Part shown: piece after piece, positions 1-8,376 of the stretch
Layout: every line of letters begins with the position of its first letter
Position numbering within the stretch: position 1 is the first letter of the stretch
Source of the DNA: Bacteroidota bacterium
GTDB lineage: Bacteria > Bacteroidota > Ignavibacteria > Kapaibacteriales > UBA2268
NCBI GenBank assembly: GCA_021780815.1
Contig: JAJXYC010000013.1
Span: forward strand, 1-64,000
Length of the DNA: 64,000 nt
Reading direction: 5' to 3'
Position numbers and translations under genes: made by a program
Notes under the pieces: model-generated
What the model saw: only the letters and a program-made list of their open reading frames with translations
Databases searched by the model: none
Told to the model about the DNA's origin: nothing

Positions 1-362
1 TTGGACACACTGGTTCTAGTGATCTAGAAAAATATGGAAATACAATTGAAATATCTAAGGAAAATATTCAAAGTGGAGATTTATTAATTCAACAATCTTC
101 ATTTGGTTCGCATACTCAATTAGTTACAAATGTAGATTTATTTGTTATAATTATTATACAAGGAAATACTCATAAATCATTTTTTCATTGGACTGGATTC
201 CCAAATTCTTTTTTTGGGTATCAAGGTACTGAACTAAATCAATCGTATTATTATCCATTAAATGGTAACTTTTTAAGTGGAAGAAATGGGGCATTTTATT
301 CTGATGATATATTAAGTCAATATCATTCAGTACAATGGAACTTCTATAAATTTATTAAATAA
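1..362 (+). CDS. C-terminal fragment of a possible NlpC/P60-like effector (5' end outside window)
   Basis: The reading frame is open from the window edge (first full codon at 3) to TAA at 360-362, giving about 119 residues of an incomplete protein. Near its start it reads GHTGSSDLEKYG, then IQSGDLLIQ and, ten residues later, SHTQLVT. A GDL followed by a short gap and an SH with hydrophobic residues resembles the GDLV...HVGIV block around the catalytic His of NlpC/P60 or CHAP amidases, but the catalytic Cys would lie outside the window. The stop overlaps the ATG of the next gene by one base, implying coupled translation. RHS-junction-like motifs lie 1.2 kb downstream, so this may be the toxic tip of an RHS/YD-repeat protein. 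The family call is weak; the existence of the coding frame is firm. Confidence 0.6.
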   Translation, partial: GHTGSSDLEKYGNTIEISKENIQSGDLLIQQSSFGSHTQLVTNVDLFVIIIIQGNTHKSFFHWTGFPNSFFGYQGTELNQSYYYPLNGNFLSGRNGAFYSDDILSQYHSVQWNFYKFIK

Positions 363-712
363 TGGGAAAAACAATGAAGAAGTTATATCAATTATTAAAA
401 TGGCTTTTAATGATAATTATTTTATTCAATATAATTTTTTTTATCATACTTTTCATTGGTTCTGAAAAACTCTATAATATATTCCATTTTTATCATTGGA
501 ATACTAATGCAACTTACTGGTACAACCAAATAGTTATTTTCGCAAACAAATATTATAATTTGATTTATTGGATACCATATATTATTTTATGTATCTCTGC
601 TATCTTTTTCTTTTATAAACAAAGAGATAAAATAAATTTCATAATATTATTATTTTCATTAATAAATATTATTATCAACGAGTTATTATGGGGATATTGG
701 AATCCGTGGTAA
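362..712 (+). CDS. Small three-helix membrane protein, candidate immunity protein
   Basis: This 116-residue protein has hydrophobic stretches at about residues 14-34, 66-87 and 92-110, with a lysine-rich N-terminus, so it is probably an inner-membrane protein with three transmembrane segments. The ATG at 362 overlaps the TAA of the upstream frame (TAATG), which usually means coupled translation. A second ATG at 374 (MKKLYQ...) is an alternative start. I do not recognise the family. A small membrane protein directly coupled to the end of a possible secreted effector fits the place of an immunity gene in polymorphic-toxin loci, where small multi-pass proteins are common. That role is inferred from position only; no sequence motif proves it. 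Confidence 0.6.
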   Translation: MGKTMKKLYQLLKWLLMIIILFNIIFFIILFIGSEKLYNIFHFYHWNTNATYWYNQIVIFANKYYNLIYWIPYIILCISAIFFFYKQRDKINFIILLFSLINIIINELLWGYWNPW

Positions 713-794
713 CATTAAGAAATGAAAAAGCAAACATATAGTGTTATTAAAAAAAGTACAGTATTTCAAAATTCATTAATAAAAAGGTAATTCA

Positions 795-1517
795 ATGAAA
801 TATATAATATTTTCTGTTCTTTTCATATATAATTTTTCAGAGTTATTTGCAATTAATTATCAATATGCAAATTGTTCAGCCACTTTGGAAAAGAAACAAT
901 TACTATTAACCTTGAAATTTTATAATATTATTACAGATGACAATAGTGACGAACAGTCTGGCTTATATGACGAAATATCTTCAATCTATATACCAATTTC
1001 TGAATGGATATTTCAAGGGAATTCCAATAATAATATAATTAATGGATGGGATTGGTTAAATGATGAATTCGTAAATATAATTTCTTTTATACCGCCATCT
1101 TATAACTATGTAACACCTCAAAAATATGCATTTGATGGTGAAACACCTTTTACATTACTTTATTCTCCAAAGTTCATTGAAGTTAAACCTAGAGATAGCG
1201 TAATAATTAAATTCAAATTGAATATTAATGATAGTTTATTTAATGATTTAAAATATTCACAAATATTTTTCAAAATTCCTTTTATAAAATACTCTTCGTT
1301 TTCTATAATTAATGATTTCTTAGATTTAACGGATGCATTATGCACTGATAAAATTTTTCAAATACAAATTAATCCACTACAAAAGTTAAATTTAAATCAT
1401 AGAAATTTTAGTAATTATTCAAAAATCAAAATTAATAAAGCAATTTATTCTATGTTAAAACTTTCTGTATTAGACCATAATATTATTTGTAGTTGTTCGA
1501 TTAAATTACAAAACTAA
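795..1517 (+). CDS. Secreted protein of unknown function, 240 aa
   Basis: The protein starts MKYIIFSVLFIYNFSELFA and has a likely Sec signal peptide of about 19 residues with no lipobox Cys, so it should be periplasmic or surface-exposed. The rest is rich in Asn, Ile, Ser, Phe and Tyr and looks globular. A notable segment is WIFQGNSNNNIINGWDWLND, at about residues 75-95. An AAAAGG lies 5 nt or so before the ATG and could serve as ribosome binding site. The gene follows the coupled pair at 1-712 after 82 bases. I recognise no family. It may be a second cargo or immunity protein of the toxin-like locus, or unrelated. Confidence 0.65.
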   Translation: MKYIIFSVLFIYNFSELFAINYQYANCSATLEKKQLLLTLKFYNIITDDNSDEQSGLYDEISSIYIPISEWIFQGNSNNNIINGWDWLNDEFVNIISFIPPSYNYVTPQKYAFDGETPFTLLYSPKFIEVKPRDSVIIKFKLNINDSLFNDLKYSQIFFKIPFIKYSSFSIINDFLDLTDALCTDKIFQIQINPLQKLNLNHRNFSNYSKIKINKAIYSMLKLSVLDHNIICSCSIKLQN

Positions 1518-1531
1518 ATTTTATTTGATAA

Positions 1532-1739
1532 TCTGGACTTGCACCTGAAAAGAAGCGAGGAGGAGGGAAGTTAAAAGTGAAAAATTATTTTTGTTTTGAA
1601 AAACATTTTTTTCAAATATTTTCATAAATTGTACATTTGAAAATAAAATTTATTAAAAGAGATGAATATTTATGATTTCAAAGACCCGACAGGACTTGCA
1701 CCAGAGATTATTGGTATAATAAAAATGATAAACCAATAA
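1532..1739 (+). pseudogene. Decayed RHS-junction-like coding remnants (two GLAPE motifs)
   Basis: Two short in-frame pieces share the 11-mer ggacttgcacc and encode the same residues. Positions 1532-1549 read SGLAPE directly after two stop codons. Positions 1662-1739 read MNIYDFKDPTGLAPEIIG followed by a short tail ending in TAA. DPxGLAPE-like sequence is typical of the end of the RHS/YD-repeat core, where variable toxin tips are attached. The pieces lack the preceding core, so they look like leftovers of displaced or orphan tip cassettes. The stretch 1518-1865 holds no other gene; its only other feature is the terminator at 1765-1800. The RHS reading rests on one short motif. Confidence 0.4.
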
Positions 1740-1764
1740 ACTCGAAATATTTTTTTGAAAATTC

Positions 1765-1800
1765 AAAAAAAAGAAACCCCCTAAAATTTTGAATAGGGGG
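1765..1800 (-). terminator. Intrinsic terminator of the TIG/FGE-like lipoprotein gene
   Basis: A perfect 7-bp stem, CCCCCTA (1777-1783) with TAGGGGG (1794-1800), encloses a 10-base AT loop. Read on the minus strand it is followed by TTTCTTTTTTTT. It lies 66 bases beyond the stop codon of the minus-strand gene at 1866-3956. Confidence 0.85.
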
Positions 1801-1865
1801 TAGTTGTTTTATTAATATTATTATGATAATTTAGAGAATGCTCTTTATTTGTTGGAAATATATAA

Positions 1866-3956
1866 TTATTTATTTCTACAAACTCTAAATCCAACATAAT
1901 ATTGAGTGTTATTAGGATCCATAGAACCACGAGAATAAACAGTGCAGTAGTCAGGTCCATCGATATAGCTACCACCACGGAATACACGTTCTATGCCGGT
2001 GTCAGGTCCTGTTGGGTCAGTTTGATTATCCGAAGTGTAGAAATCATAATAATCCCACACCCATTCAGCGGCATTTCCGTGCATATCATATAATCCGAAA
2101 TCGTTAGGACTTAAAGTTCCTACGTGTTGCATTTGTTTAGAATTGGCATTAGTCCAACCTAATTTATTTATAGGACCTTGTGTACCGCCTGAATTGCCGA
2201 ATTTGCCTTGTGAACCAGCCCTTGCGGCATATTCCCATTCTGCTTCTGTAAGCAATCTCCAACCATTTGCATTAGGATTGAAAGTAACGTTATTGCCATT
2301 GATTACATAGACAGAGTCGTACCCTTCAAGTTTGGATAAACGGTTGCAGAAAGTAACAGCATTATACCAAGTAAGCTGTTCAACAGGATTTGCATCGTCT
2401 TTAATAGAACTTGGATTAGATAAATCCATAACTTTTTTATATTGGGCTTGTGTTACTTCTGTAACACCGACTAAAATTGCTTTGGTTAATGTAACTTGAT
2501 GTTGTGGATAGCAATCTCCCGAAGCATCAGGACAACCCATTTCAAATGTTCCAGCAGGAACTTCGGCAGTTGGTACAATTGCAGTTGCCTTTTGTTGGAT
2601 TAGAAAACTAACTTTGTTAGATTGTGTATTATTAACAAATACAGAAACATCAACAGTTCCTGATGCGATATCAGGTACTTCAACTTGAATTTCAGAATCA
2701 TTCCAGGATGTATAATTTACTGCTTGTGTAGAGCCAAATAAAACATAGCTGTCGCCTTTTATTGTTCCGAAATTTTTACCAAGTATTTGGATAACTTGAC
2801 CTGATTGAGCAGATGTTTGAGTAATTACTGTAATAGAAGGTGGTTGTGTTGCTGAATTGATTGTATAACTCACTCCATTGCTTGATTGTTTTCCAATAAC
2901 GACTTTTAATTGACCGCTTGTTGCGTTATTTGGAACGACAACTTTAATCATTGTTGTTTCCCAAAGTAAATAATCTTGTGCGGCAATCCCATTAAAGGAA
3001 ACTGAACTTGAATCTGTTTTAAATTGACCGAAATTCTGACCGATAATCGTTATAGTTTCTCCGATTTTAAAAGAATTACTACTTAATGAGGAAACAATTG
3101 GGTCAGGTTGATTTTGTTGATTTACTGTAATGTTTACAGTATTACTTGATTGTGATCCTACAAAGACACGCAATAACCCTGTTGTTGCAGTTGCAGGGAC
3201 AATAACACGGATTGAATCGTTTGTCCAGAGATTATAAGTAGAGCCTTTTACTCCATTAAAATCAACATAATTTGAACCTTGCGAACTACCAAAATTTTTG
3301 CCTGTAATTTTTATTTCAGTCCCTGGATATACATTTGAAGGATATATCATATTAATGAAAGGGTCATTTATTGTGGATATTGTAAAATAAAAACCATTGC
3401 TTGTTTTGCCATCGCTTGATTTAACAACTACATTTCCAGTAGTTGCATTTTGCGGAACTGTTACTTGAATAGAAGTTGCTGACCAACTTGTTATGCTTGT
3501 TGCTTGTGTCCCATTGAAAGTAACTGAGCCTTGCGAATTGCCAAAATTTATACCTTTGATTTCAATTAAATCACCAATATAAGCTTTTCCAGAACCTGCT
3601 GATAAAATACGTGGTCCATCATCATAAGAATAAGATACTTCGTTGCTATTGTTTGAATTAACTACAACTTTTATTGAACCGCTACCTGTAATTGCCGGGA
3701 CGATAACTTTAATTTCGTTGTCTGACCAAGATACATAAGAATCAACTTGTAAATTATTGAAATATACTTTTGAATCGTTCCTTTCACTACCAAAGTTACT
3801 ACCTGTAATTGTCATATTATCGTTGGGAAGAATTTTGCTTGGGTTAATTGACGATATTGTTGGACCATTGTTAGGTTGTGTCGGGTTATTACTTCCACAA
3901 GAGGAAAAGAAAAAAATACTAATTACTATTAATATTAATGATTTAAATAATTTCAT
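1866..3956 (-). CDS. TIG/IPT-repeat lipoprotein with C-terminal FGE-sulfatase (SUMF1-like) domain
   Basis: The 696-residue protein begins with a lipoprotein signal (MKLFKSLILIVISIFFFSSC), so it is lipid-anchored after Cys20. Five Ig-like TIG/IPT repeats follow, at about residues 33-110, 112-193, 198-278, 285-366 and 372-452. Each contains a G-x-N-FG turn such as ITGSNFGS, IKGINFGN, ITGKNFGS, IIGQNFGQ and ILGKNFGT. Residues about 463-696 are an FGE-sulfatase/SUMF1 domain: VPAGTFEMG, GWRLLTEAEWEYAAR, YDMHGNAAEWVWD, VFRGGSY and VGFRVCRNK. True formylglycine-generating enzymes carry two active-site Cys in the SYxC....YC segment. Here it reads SYIDGPDYC, so only one remains and catalysis is doubtful. 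A surface-binding or structural role is more likely. It stands alone, with its own terminator. Confidence 0.88.
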   Translation of the reverse strand: MKLFKSLILIVISIFFFSSCGSNNPTQPNNGPTISSINPSKILPNDNMTITGSNFGSERNDSKVYFNNLQVDSYVSWSDNEIKVIVPAITGSGSIKVVVNSNNSNEVSYSYDDGPRILSAGSGKAYIGDLIEIKGINFGNSQGSVTFNGTQATSITSWSATSIQVTVPQNATTGNVVVKSSDGKTSNGFYFTISTINDPFINMIYPSNVYPGTEIKITGKNFGSSQGSNYVDFNGVKGSTYNLWTNDSIRVIVPATATTGLLRVFVGSQSSNTVNITVNQQNQPDPIVSSLSSNSFKIGETITIIGQNFGQFKTDSSSVSFNGIAAQDYLLWETTMIKVVVPNNATSGQLKVVIGKQSSNGVSYTINSATQPPSITVITQTSAQSGQVIQILGKNFGTIKGDSYVLFGSTQAVNYTSWNDSEIQVEVPDIASGTVDVSVFVNNTQSNKVSFLIQQKATAIVPTAEVPAGTFEMGCPDASGDCYPQHQVTLTKAILVGVTEVTQAQYKKVMDLSNPSSIKDDANPVEQLTWYNAVTFCNRLSKLEGYDSVYVINGNNVTFNPNANGWRLLTEAEWEYAARAGSQGKFGNSGGTQGPINKLGWTNANSKQMQHVGTLSPNDFGLYDMHGNAAEWVWDYYDFYTSDNQTDPTGPDTGIERVFRGGSYIDGPDYCTVYSRGSMDPNNTQYYVGFRVCRNK

Positions 3957-4084
3957 CTTTGCTCCACTACAATTTTTTATAATAAAATTTTTATAATCTT
4001 TTTATGACAAAATTAAGAAAAATACTTTAAAACTTCAATTGATATTTTCAAATTTAAGAAAATAATGTTAATCAATCTATATTT

Positions 4085-5095
4085 TTAAATGATAACAACT
4101 TCAGGTTCAATTTCAATATTAAATTTTTCTGATATTGTGTTGATAATTTTTTCGGCTAAATTTAGCAATTCCTTACCTTGTGAAGAATTGTAATTTACTA
4201 ATATCAGGGAATGTTTTTCATAAACACCGCAATTATTGTAATGGTAGCCTTTCCAACCGGCATATTCAATTAGATTAGCAGCTGAAATTTTATAATTCCC
4301 ATCGTCTAATTTAAAATAAGAATTTGGTGGAAGTAGATGTGAAATTTTAAGGAATTTTTTTTCATCAATAATTGGATTTTTAAAAAAACTTCCGGCGTTA
4401 GGCAATATTTCGGGATTAGGCAATTTCTTTTTACGTATTTTGCAAACTGCATCAAAAACATTTTGAGCAGAAATAGATGTGTTTTTAGCAAAATAATTGG
4501 CAAGTTCTTTGTATTTTAAATTAGGATTAAATTGTTTGTTAAGTTTATAAGTAACTTTTACTACAAAATGATTTTGCATATTATGAGATTTCAATATAGA
4601 GTAGCGATAGCCAAAATCACATTGGGATTTATCTAACTTAACAAAAGTTCCTTTTTCAAAATCAAAAGCAATAAGAGAATCAAAAAGAGCAGATTGTTCT
4701 ATACCATAAGCACCAATATTTTGGACAGGAGCGGCACCAATTGAGCCTGGTATCATTGCTAAATTTTCTATTCCATAAAAATTATTATCTACACAAAATT
4801 TAACAAAATGGTGCCAATTTAAACCGCTATCGCATTCAATCCAAATAAATTTATTATCTTCATTAATAATTTTAATTGCATTTTCACTACTTTGGATAAC
4901 GTATCCAGCAAAGTTTTGAGTAAATAAAACATTAGAACCCGCACCAAGAAAAAGTTTTTTTTTGTTTATCAACATATTTTCACTAAAAATATGCTGATAA
5001 TCGTCAATAGAATCAATTGCGATAAAGAAATCAGTTTTTACTTGGATTTTAAAAGTATTGTGATTAAGCAAAGAAAAATTCTGAAATATTTGCAT
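4085..5095 (-). CDS. murB: UDP-N-acetylenolpyruvoylglucosamine reductase
   Basis: MurB is the FAD-dependent cytoplasmic enzyme that reduces UDP-GlcNAc-enolpyruvate to UDP-MurNAc in peptidoglycan precursor synthesis. At 336 residues it matches the E. coli-type (type I) enzyme of about 340. Visible motifs are the FAD-binding FLGAGSNVLF and MIPGSIGAAPVQNIGAYG, YRYSILKS, the loop PNAGSFFKNP with the proton-donor Ser, AANLIEYAGWKG, and the C-terminal EIEPEVVI with the conserved Glu. All catalytic positions I can place are present. The gene is divergent from rho, with a 284-base gap between the two starts. A TAATTTTG element (5141-5134, minus strand) lies about 40 bases before the ATG and could be its promoter -7 box. 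Confidence 0.95.
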   Translation of the reverse strand: MQIFQNFSLLNHNTFKIQVKTDFFIAIDSIDDYQHIFSENMLINKKKLFLGAGSNVLFTQNFAGYVIQSSENAIKIINEDNKFIWIECDSGLNWHHFVKFCVDNNFYGIENLAMIPGSIGAAPVQNIGAYGIEQSALFDSLIAFDFEKGTFVKLDKSQCDFGYRYSILKSHNMQNHFVVKVTYKLNKQFNPNLKYKELANYFAKNTSISAQNVFDAVCKIRKKKLPNPEILPNAGSFFKNPIIDEKKFLKISHLLPPNSYFKLDDGNYKISAANLIEYAGWKGYHYNNCGVYEKHSLILVNYNSSQGKELLNLAEKIINTISEKFNIEIEPEVVII

Positions 5096-5379
5096 AATTA
5101 AAATTATTTATTAAATTTGCTAAATTAAAAAAACAAAATTAACCAAAAATAAAATTTTAACAGATAAGTTGAAATTTTATTAAGTTTAATTAAATAAATA
5201 GTGTTTTAGAACTTATCACATTAAATTTGCAGATTCACAAAAGTTTTTTGAAAATAATCCCAGAACAAATAGAGCATAATGATTTTTATATTAAATTCCA
5301 TTTATAGAATTATTAACCAACAAAAAGTAGAAATACAAAGAAGAAAATAATTTATCAATAAACCCTTTTAAGGATTTTT

Positions 5380-6741
5380 ATGAATAATAAACAGCAACAA
5401 ACTTCAAATAATCACCATACCTACCGAAGAAATACACCAGTACCACCACAACCACAAGTAGCAGTCATTGATATAAATGAATTGAAATCAAAAAAGATTG
5501 CAGAACTTGTGCAAATAGCTAAAAGTCTTGGAATACAGAATATCAATAATTTAACAAAGCAAGAGCTGATATTGCAGATAGTAGAGATGCAAGCACAGCA
5601 AACGACAAAGGAAAAAGAAATTGAACCGGAGAATTTAATTAGTAGTGGTGGAGTTCTTGAGGTAATGGGCGATGGATATGGTTTTTTGAGGTCGCCTGAT
5701 TATAGTTATCTGTCCTCACCTGATGATATTTATGTTTCACCGTCTCAAATAAAGAAGTTTGGTTTAAGAACGGGTGATACAATTGTAGGTAAAGTTCGCT
5801 CTCCAAAAGAAGGTGAGAGATTTTTTGCTTTATTAAAGATAGAAACTGTTAATTATGGTCCTCCTGAACTAATACGTGAACGTACCATATTTGATAATTT
5901 GACACCATTATTCCCCGAAGAAAGGATTAGGTTAGAAACCAGTCCTTCAATTTATTCTACACGTATTGTAGATATGCTTGCACCAATTGGTAAAGGACAA
6001 CGTGGTTTAATTGTATCACCGCCAAAATCAGGTAAAACTGTTCTATTGCAACAAATTGCCAATAGTATATCAAAGAATCATCCAGAAGTGAAATTAATTA
6101 TTTTGCTTATAGATGAACGTCCCGAAGAAGTAACTGATATGAAACGCTCAGTTCAGGCGGAAGTAATATCTTCTACGTTTGATGAACCACCAGAAAGACA
6201 CGTACAAGTTGCGGAAATGGTTCTTGAAAAAGCCAAAAGATTAATTGAGGCTAAACAAGATGTAGTTATTTTACTTGATTCTATTACACGTTTAGCAAGA
6301 GCGCATAACACAACCGTTCCGCATTCAGGTAAAATCCTTTCTGGTGGTGTTGATGCTAACGCTTTACATAAACCAAAGCGCTTCTTTGGTGCCGCTCGTA
6401 ATGTTGAAGAAGGTGGCTCTCTTTCAATTATTGCTACTGCTTTAGTTGAAACAGGTAGTAGAATGGACGAAGTTATTTTTGAAGAATTTAAAGGTACTGG
6501 TAATATGGAACTTGTTTTGGATAGAAGATTGGCTGACCGTAGAACTTACCCTGCTATTGATGTTAATCGTTCTGGAACAAGACGTGAAGAAAAACTTCTT
6601 AATAATGACGAGCTTAACCGTATTTGGATTTTGCGTAAAGTTCTTAGTGAAATGCAATCTATTGATGCTATGCAGTTCCTTATAGATAAACTTAAAGGTA
6701 CTCGGTCAAATAAAGACTTTTTGAATTCCTTAAATTCGTAA
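5380..6741 (+). CDS. rho: Transcription termination factor Rho
   Basis: Rho is the hexameric RNA-dependent ATPase/helicase that ends transcription of untranslated RNA. The 453-residue protein has a Gln/Asn/Pro-rich N-terminal tail (residues 1-30), a Rho_N helical domain (about 32-72), a cold-shock-type RNA-binding domain (about 86-160, containing GDGYGFLRS) and the ATPase core. The core shows Walker [17 protein letters not shown], Walker [16 protein letters not shown] and the [11 protein letters not shown]-loop region. The start is supported by AAGGA about 7 nt before the ATG. The 284-base gap upstream contains no gene I can support and could be a leader, since rho genes are often autoregulated there. 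The gene is followed after 10 bases by the first GT-C-like gene, suggesting readthrough. Confidence 0.97.
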   Translation: MNNKQQQTSNNHHTYRRNTPVPPQPQVAVIDINELKSKKIAELVQIAKSLGIQNINNLTKQELILQIVEMQAQQTTKEKEIEPENLISSGGVLEVMGDGYGFLRSPDYSYLSSPDDIYVSPSQIKKFGLRTGDTIVGKVRSPKEGERFFALLKIETVNYGPPELIRERTIFDNLTPLFPEERIRLETSPSIYSTRIVDMLAPIGKGQRGLIVSPPKSGKTVLLQQIANSISKNHPEVKLIILLIDERPEEVTDMKRSVQAEVISSTFDEPPERHVQVAEMVLEKAKRLIEAKQDVVILLDSITRLARAHNTTVPHSGKILSGGVDANALHKPKRFFGAARNVEEGGSLSIIATALVETGSRMDEVIFEEFKGTGNMELVLDRRLADRRTYPAIDVNRSGTRREEKLLNNDELNRIWILRKVLSEMQSIDAMQFLIDKLKGTRSNKDFLNSLNS

Positions 6742-6751
6742 TTTTGTATTA

Positions 6752-8365
6752 ATGAATGGAATTAAATCATATTTTGCTGATTCAAAATTATTGCTGTTTT
6801 TGCTTATTTTATTGGGAATAATTTTATTCCCAATAATTTTTTTTGGGAATTGCCCTGATAATGCTATATATTTAGAAGCAGGAAGAACAATTTTAGCAGG
6901 CAAAAAAATCTATGTAGATTTTATAGATTTAAAGCCACCTTTATTTTATACTCTTTATGCTTTATTAGATATTTTATCTTTCAATTCCGTAATTTTATTT
7001 AATGTTGTAAGCTTTGTAATTTTTTATTTGACTTCATTAATTTTATTCTTTTTTGTCAAACAAAAAATTGATTTACAAACTGGATTTGTTGCATCAATTA
7101 TTTACGCAATTTCCATCGTTGCATTAAATATTAATACAACTGGTCAAGTTGAAACGCTTTTTAGTGTTTTCCCGTTGTTGACAATGATTGCATATATAAA
7201 ATCAATTGAGCAATCAACAATAAGCATTTTTTCAAAAAAGTCAATTTCGTTAATTCTTTATGCTGTTTTATTGGCTGTGATCTTTTCTTTAAAATATACT
7301 TTTGGCTTAATTCTAGTTGGATTTATTTTGTATGATGTGTTATCAGGAAAATTTTCTAAATCTGAATTTATAAAAAGAAATTTCTATGTTGTTGTAATTT
7401 TCATTATTGCAACGATACCTCTACATTTTTTACTTTTTGATAAAGAAATTTTCAAAGCTTATCTTTTGAATTTTACTTTTGTTAAATATTATGCTAACTT
7501 ACCAGCTTTAAATATTGATTTAGTTAAAGAAATAATTAAACAAACGGGGATTTTCTTTGGCGATAATTTTTCTTTATTTTTTTCAATTTCTTTTTTATTC
7601 GGTCTTGTAGTTTACTTAACAAAGCAAAGTAAAGAAAAAAATATTTTAGTTGAAGTTTCCTTTTTAATGTTTATTATGTTTTTTGTTTCAGTTGTGATTG
7701 AAAGAAAAATGTTTGTATATCATTTTGGTAGATTGTTTATTCCTTTGTCCATTCTTACTGCGAATGGAGTATCTTACTTGATTAATTTTTTGAAAAACAA
7801 GTGGAAATACAAAAACTTAAATATGTTTAGCAAATTGACAATAGTGTCGTTGCTGTTGTTTTTTCTTCTGGTTAGTCCAATTTTGAGGTATTTGAATATC
7901 TTAAAAACGCCAGTTTATTATCTGAAAGGTCAAGAAGCCTATTTTAAGTATTTAGATAATCACCGTGCCGTAACTAATTTGAATTATCCACAATATCTTG
8001 CAGCAAACTACATAAATAAGAATTATCCAGCAAAAACAAACGTTTTGTTAATTGCAACTTCTGAATTTGATTTGACTTATTTGCTAAAAGAAAATGTAAT
8101 CAAAATGTTCCCACAGCGGGCTTACTATCTTTCGGCATTTTCTATACCTCAATATAAAACTAAATTTCTTAAATTACTTGATTTGGCAGATATCTTAATT
8201 ATTGGAAAATCTGATTATTCTTATCACTTAACGGGGAATCAATACGATTCGTGGCAAGCAGTACAAAAAGATACTGTTTACAGTAAAATTATAAATAAAA
8301 AATTTAAAGAAGTATATTCAATAAAGGAATATATTATATTGCAAAAAATGAATGACACTTTTTAA
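6752..8365 (+). CDS. GT-C-like integral membrane glycosyltransferase, copy 1
   Basis: This 537-residue protein has many transmembrane helices (about ten or more hydrophobic stretches up to residue 375), followed by a soluble C-terminal part. The first external loop reads CPDNAIYLEAGRTILAGKKI and then YVDFIDLKPPLFY. This resembles the loop of GT39/ArnT-like lipid-linked-sugar transferases (acidic residue, then G..Y.D..d.KPP), which move sugars from polyprenyl-phosphate donors on the outer face of the membrane. The substrate is unknown. It begins 10 bases after rho and is followed after 5 bases by a clear paralogue. Family membership is inferred from this loop and topology; it could be another polyprenyl-phosphate-sugar-using enzyme. 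Confidence 0.8.
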   Translation: MNGIKSYFADSKLLLFLLILLGIILFPIIFFGNCPDNAIYLEAGRTILAGKKIYVDFIDLKPPLFYTLYALLDILSFNSVILFNVVSFVIFYLTSLILFFFVKQKIDLQTGFVASIIYAISIVALNINTTGQVETLFSVFPLLTMIAYIKSIEQSTISIFSKKSISLILYAVLLAVIFSLKYTFGLILVGFILYDVLSGKFSKSEFIKRNFYVVVIFIIATIPLHFLLFDKEIFKAYLLNFTFVKYYANLPALNIDLVKEIIKQTGIFFGDNFSLFFSISFLFGLVVYLTKQSKEKNILVEVSFLMFIMFFVSVVIERKMFVYHFGRLFIPLSILTANGVSYLINFLKNKWKYKNLNMFSKLTIVSLLLFFLLVSPILRYLNILKTPVYYLKGQEAYFKYLDNHRAVTNLNYPQYLAANYINKNYPAKTNVLLIATSEFDLTYLLKENVIKMFPQRAYYLSAFSIPQYKTKFLKLLDLADILIIGKSDYSYHLTGNQYDSWQAVQKDTVYSKIINKKFKEVYSIKEYIILQKMNDTF

Positions 8366-8376
8366 ATTGAGTGAAA

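Noticed and set aside
722-790. 22-codon frame between the 116-aa and 240-aa genes
   Set aside because: Too short, no recognisable motif, and no ribosome binding site; such frames are expected by chance in AT-rich DNA.
6446-6685. 79-aa frame on the same strand within rho
   Set aside because: Out-of-frame shadow inside the conserved ATPase core of Rho.
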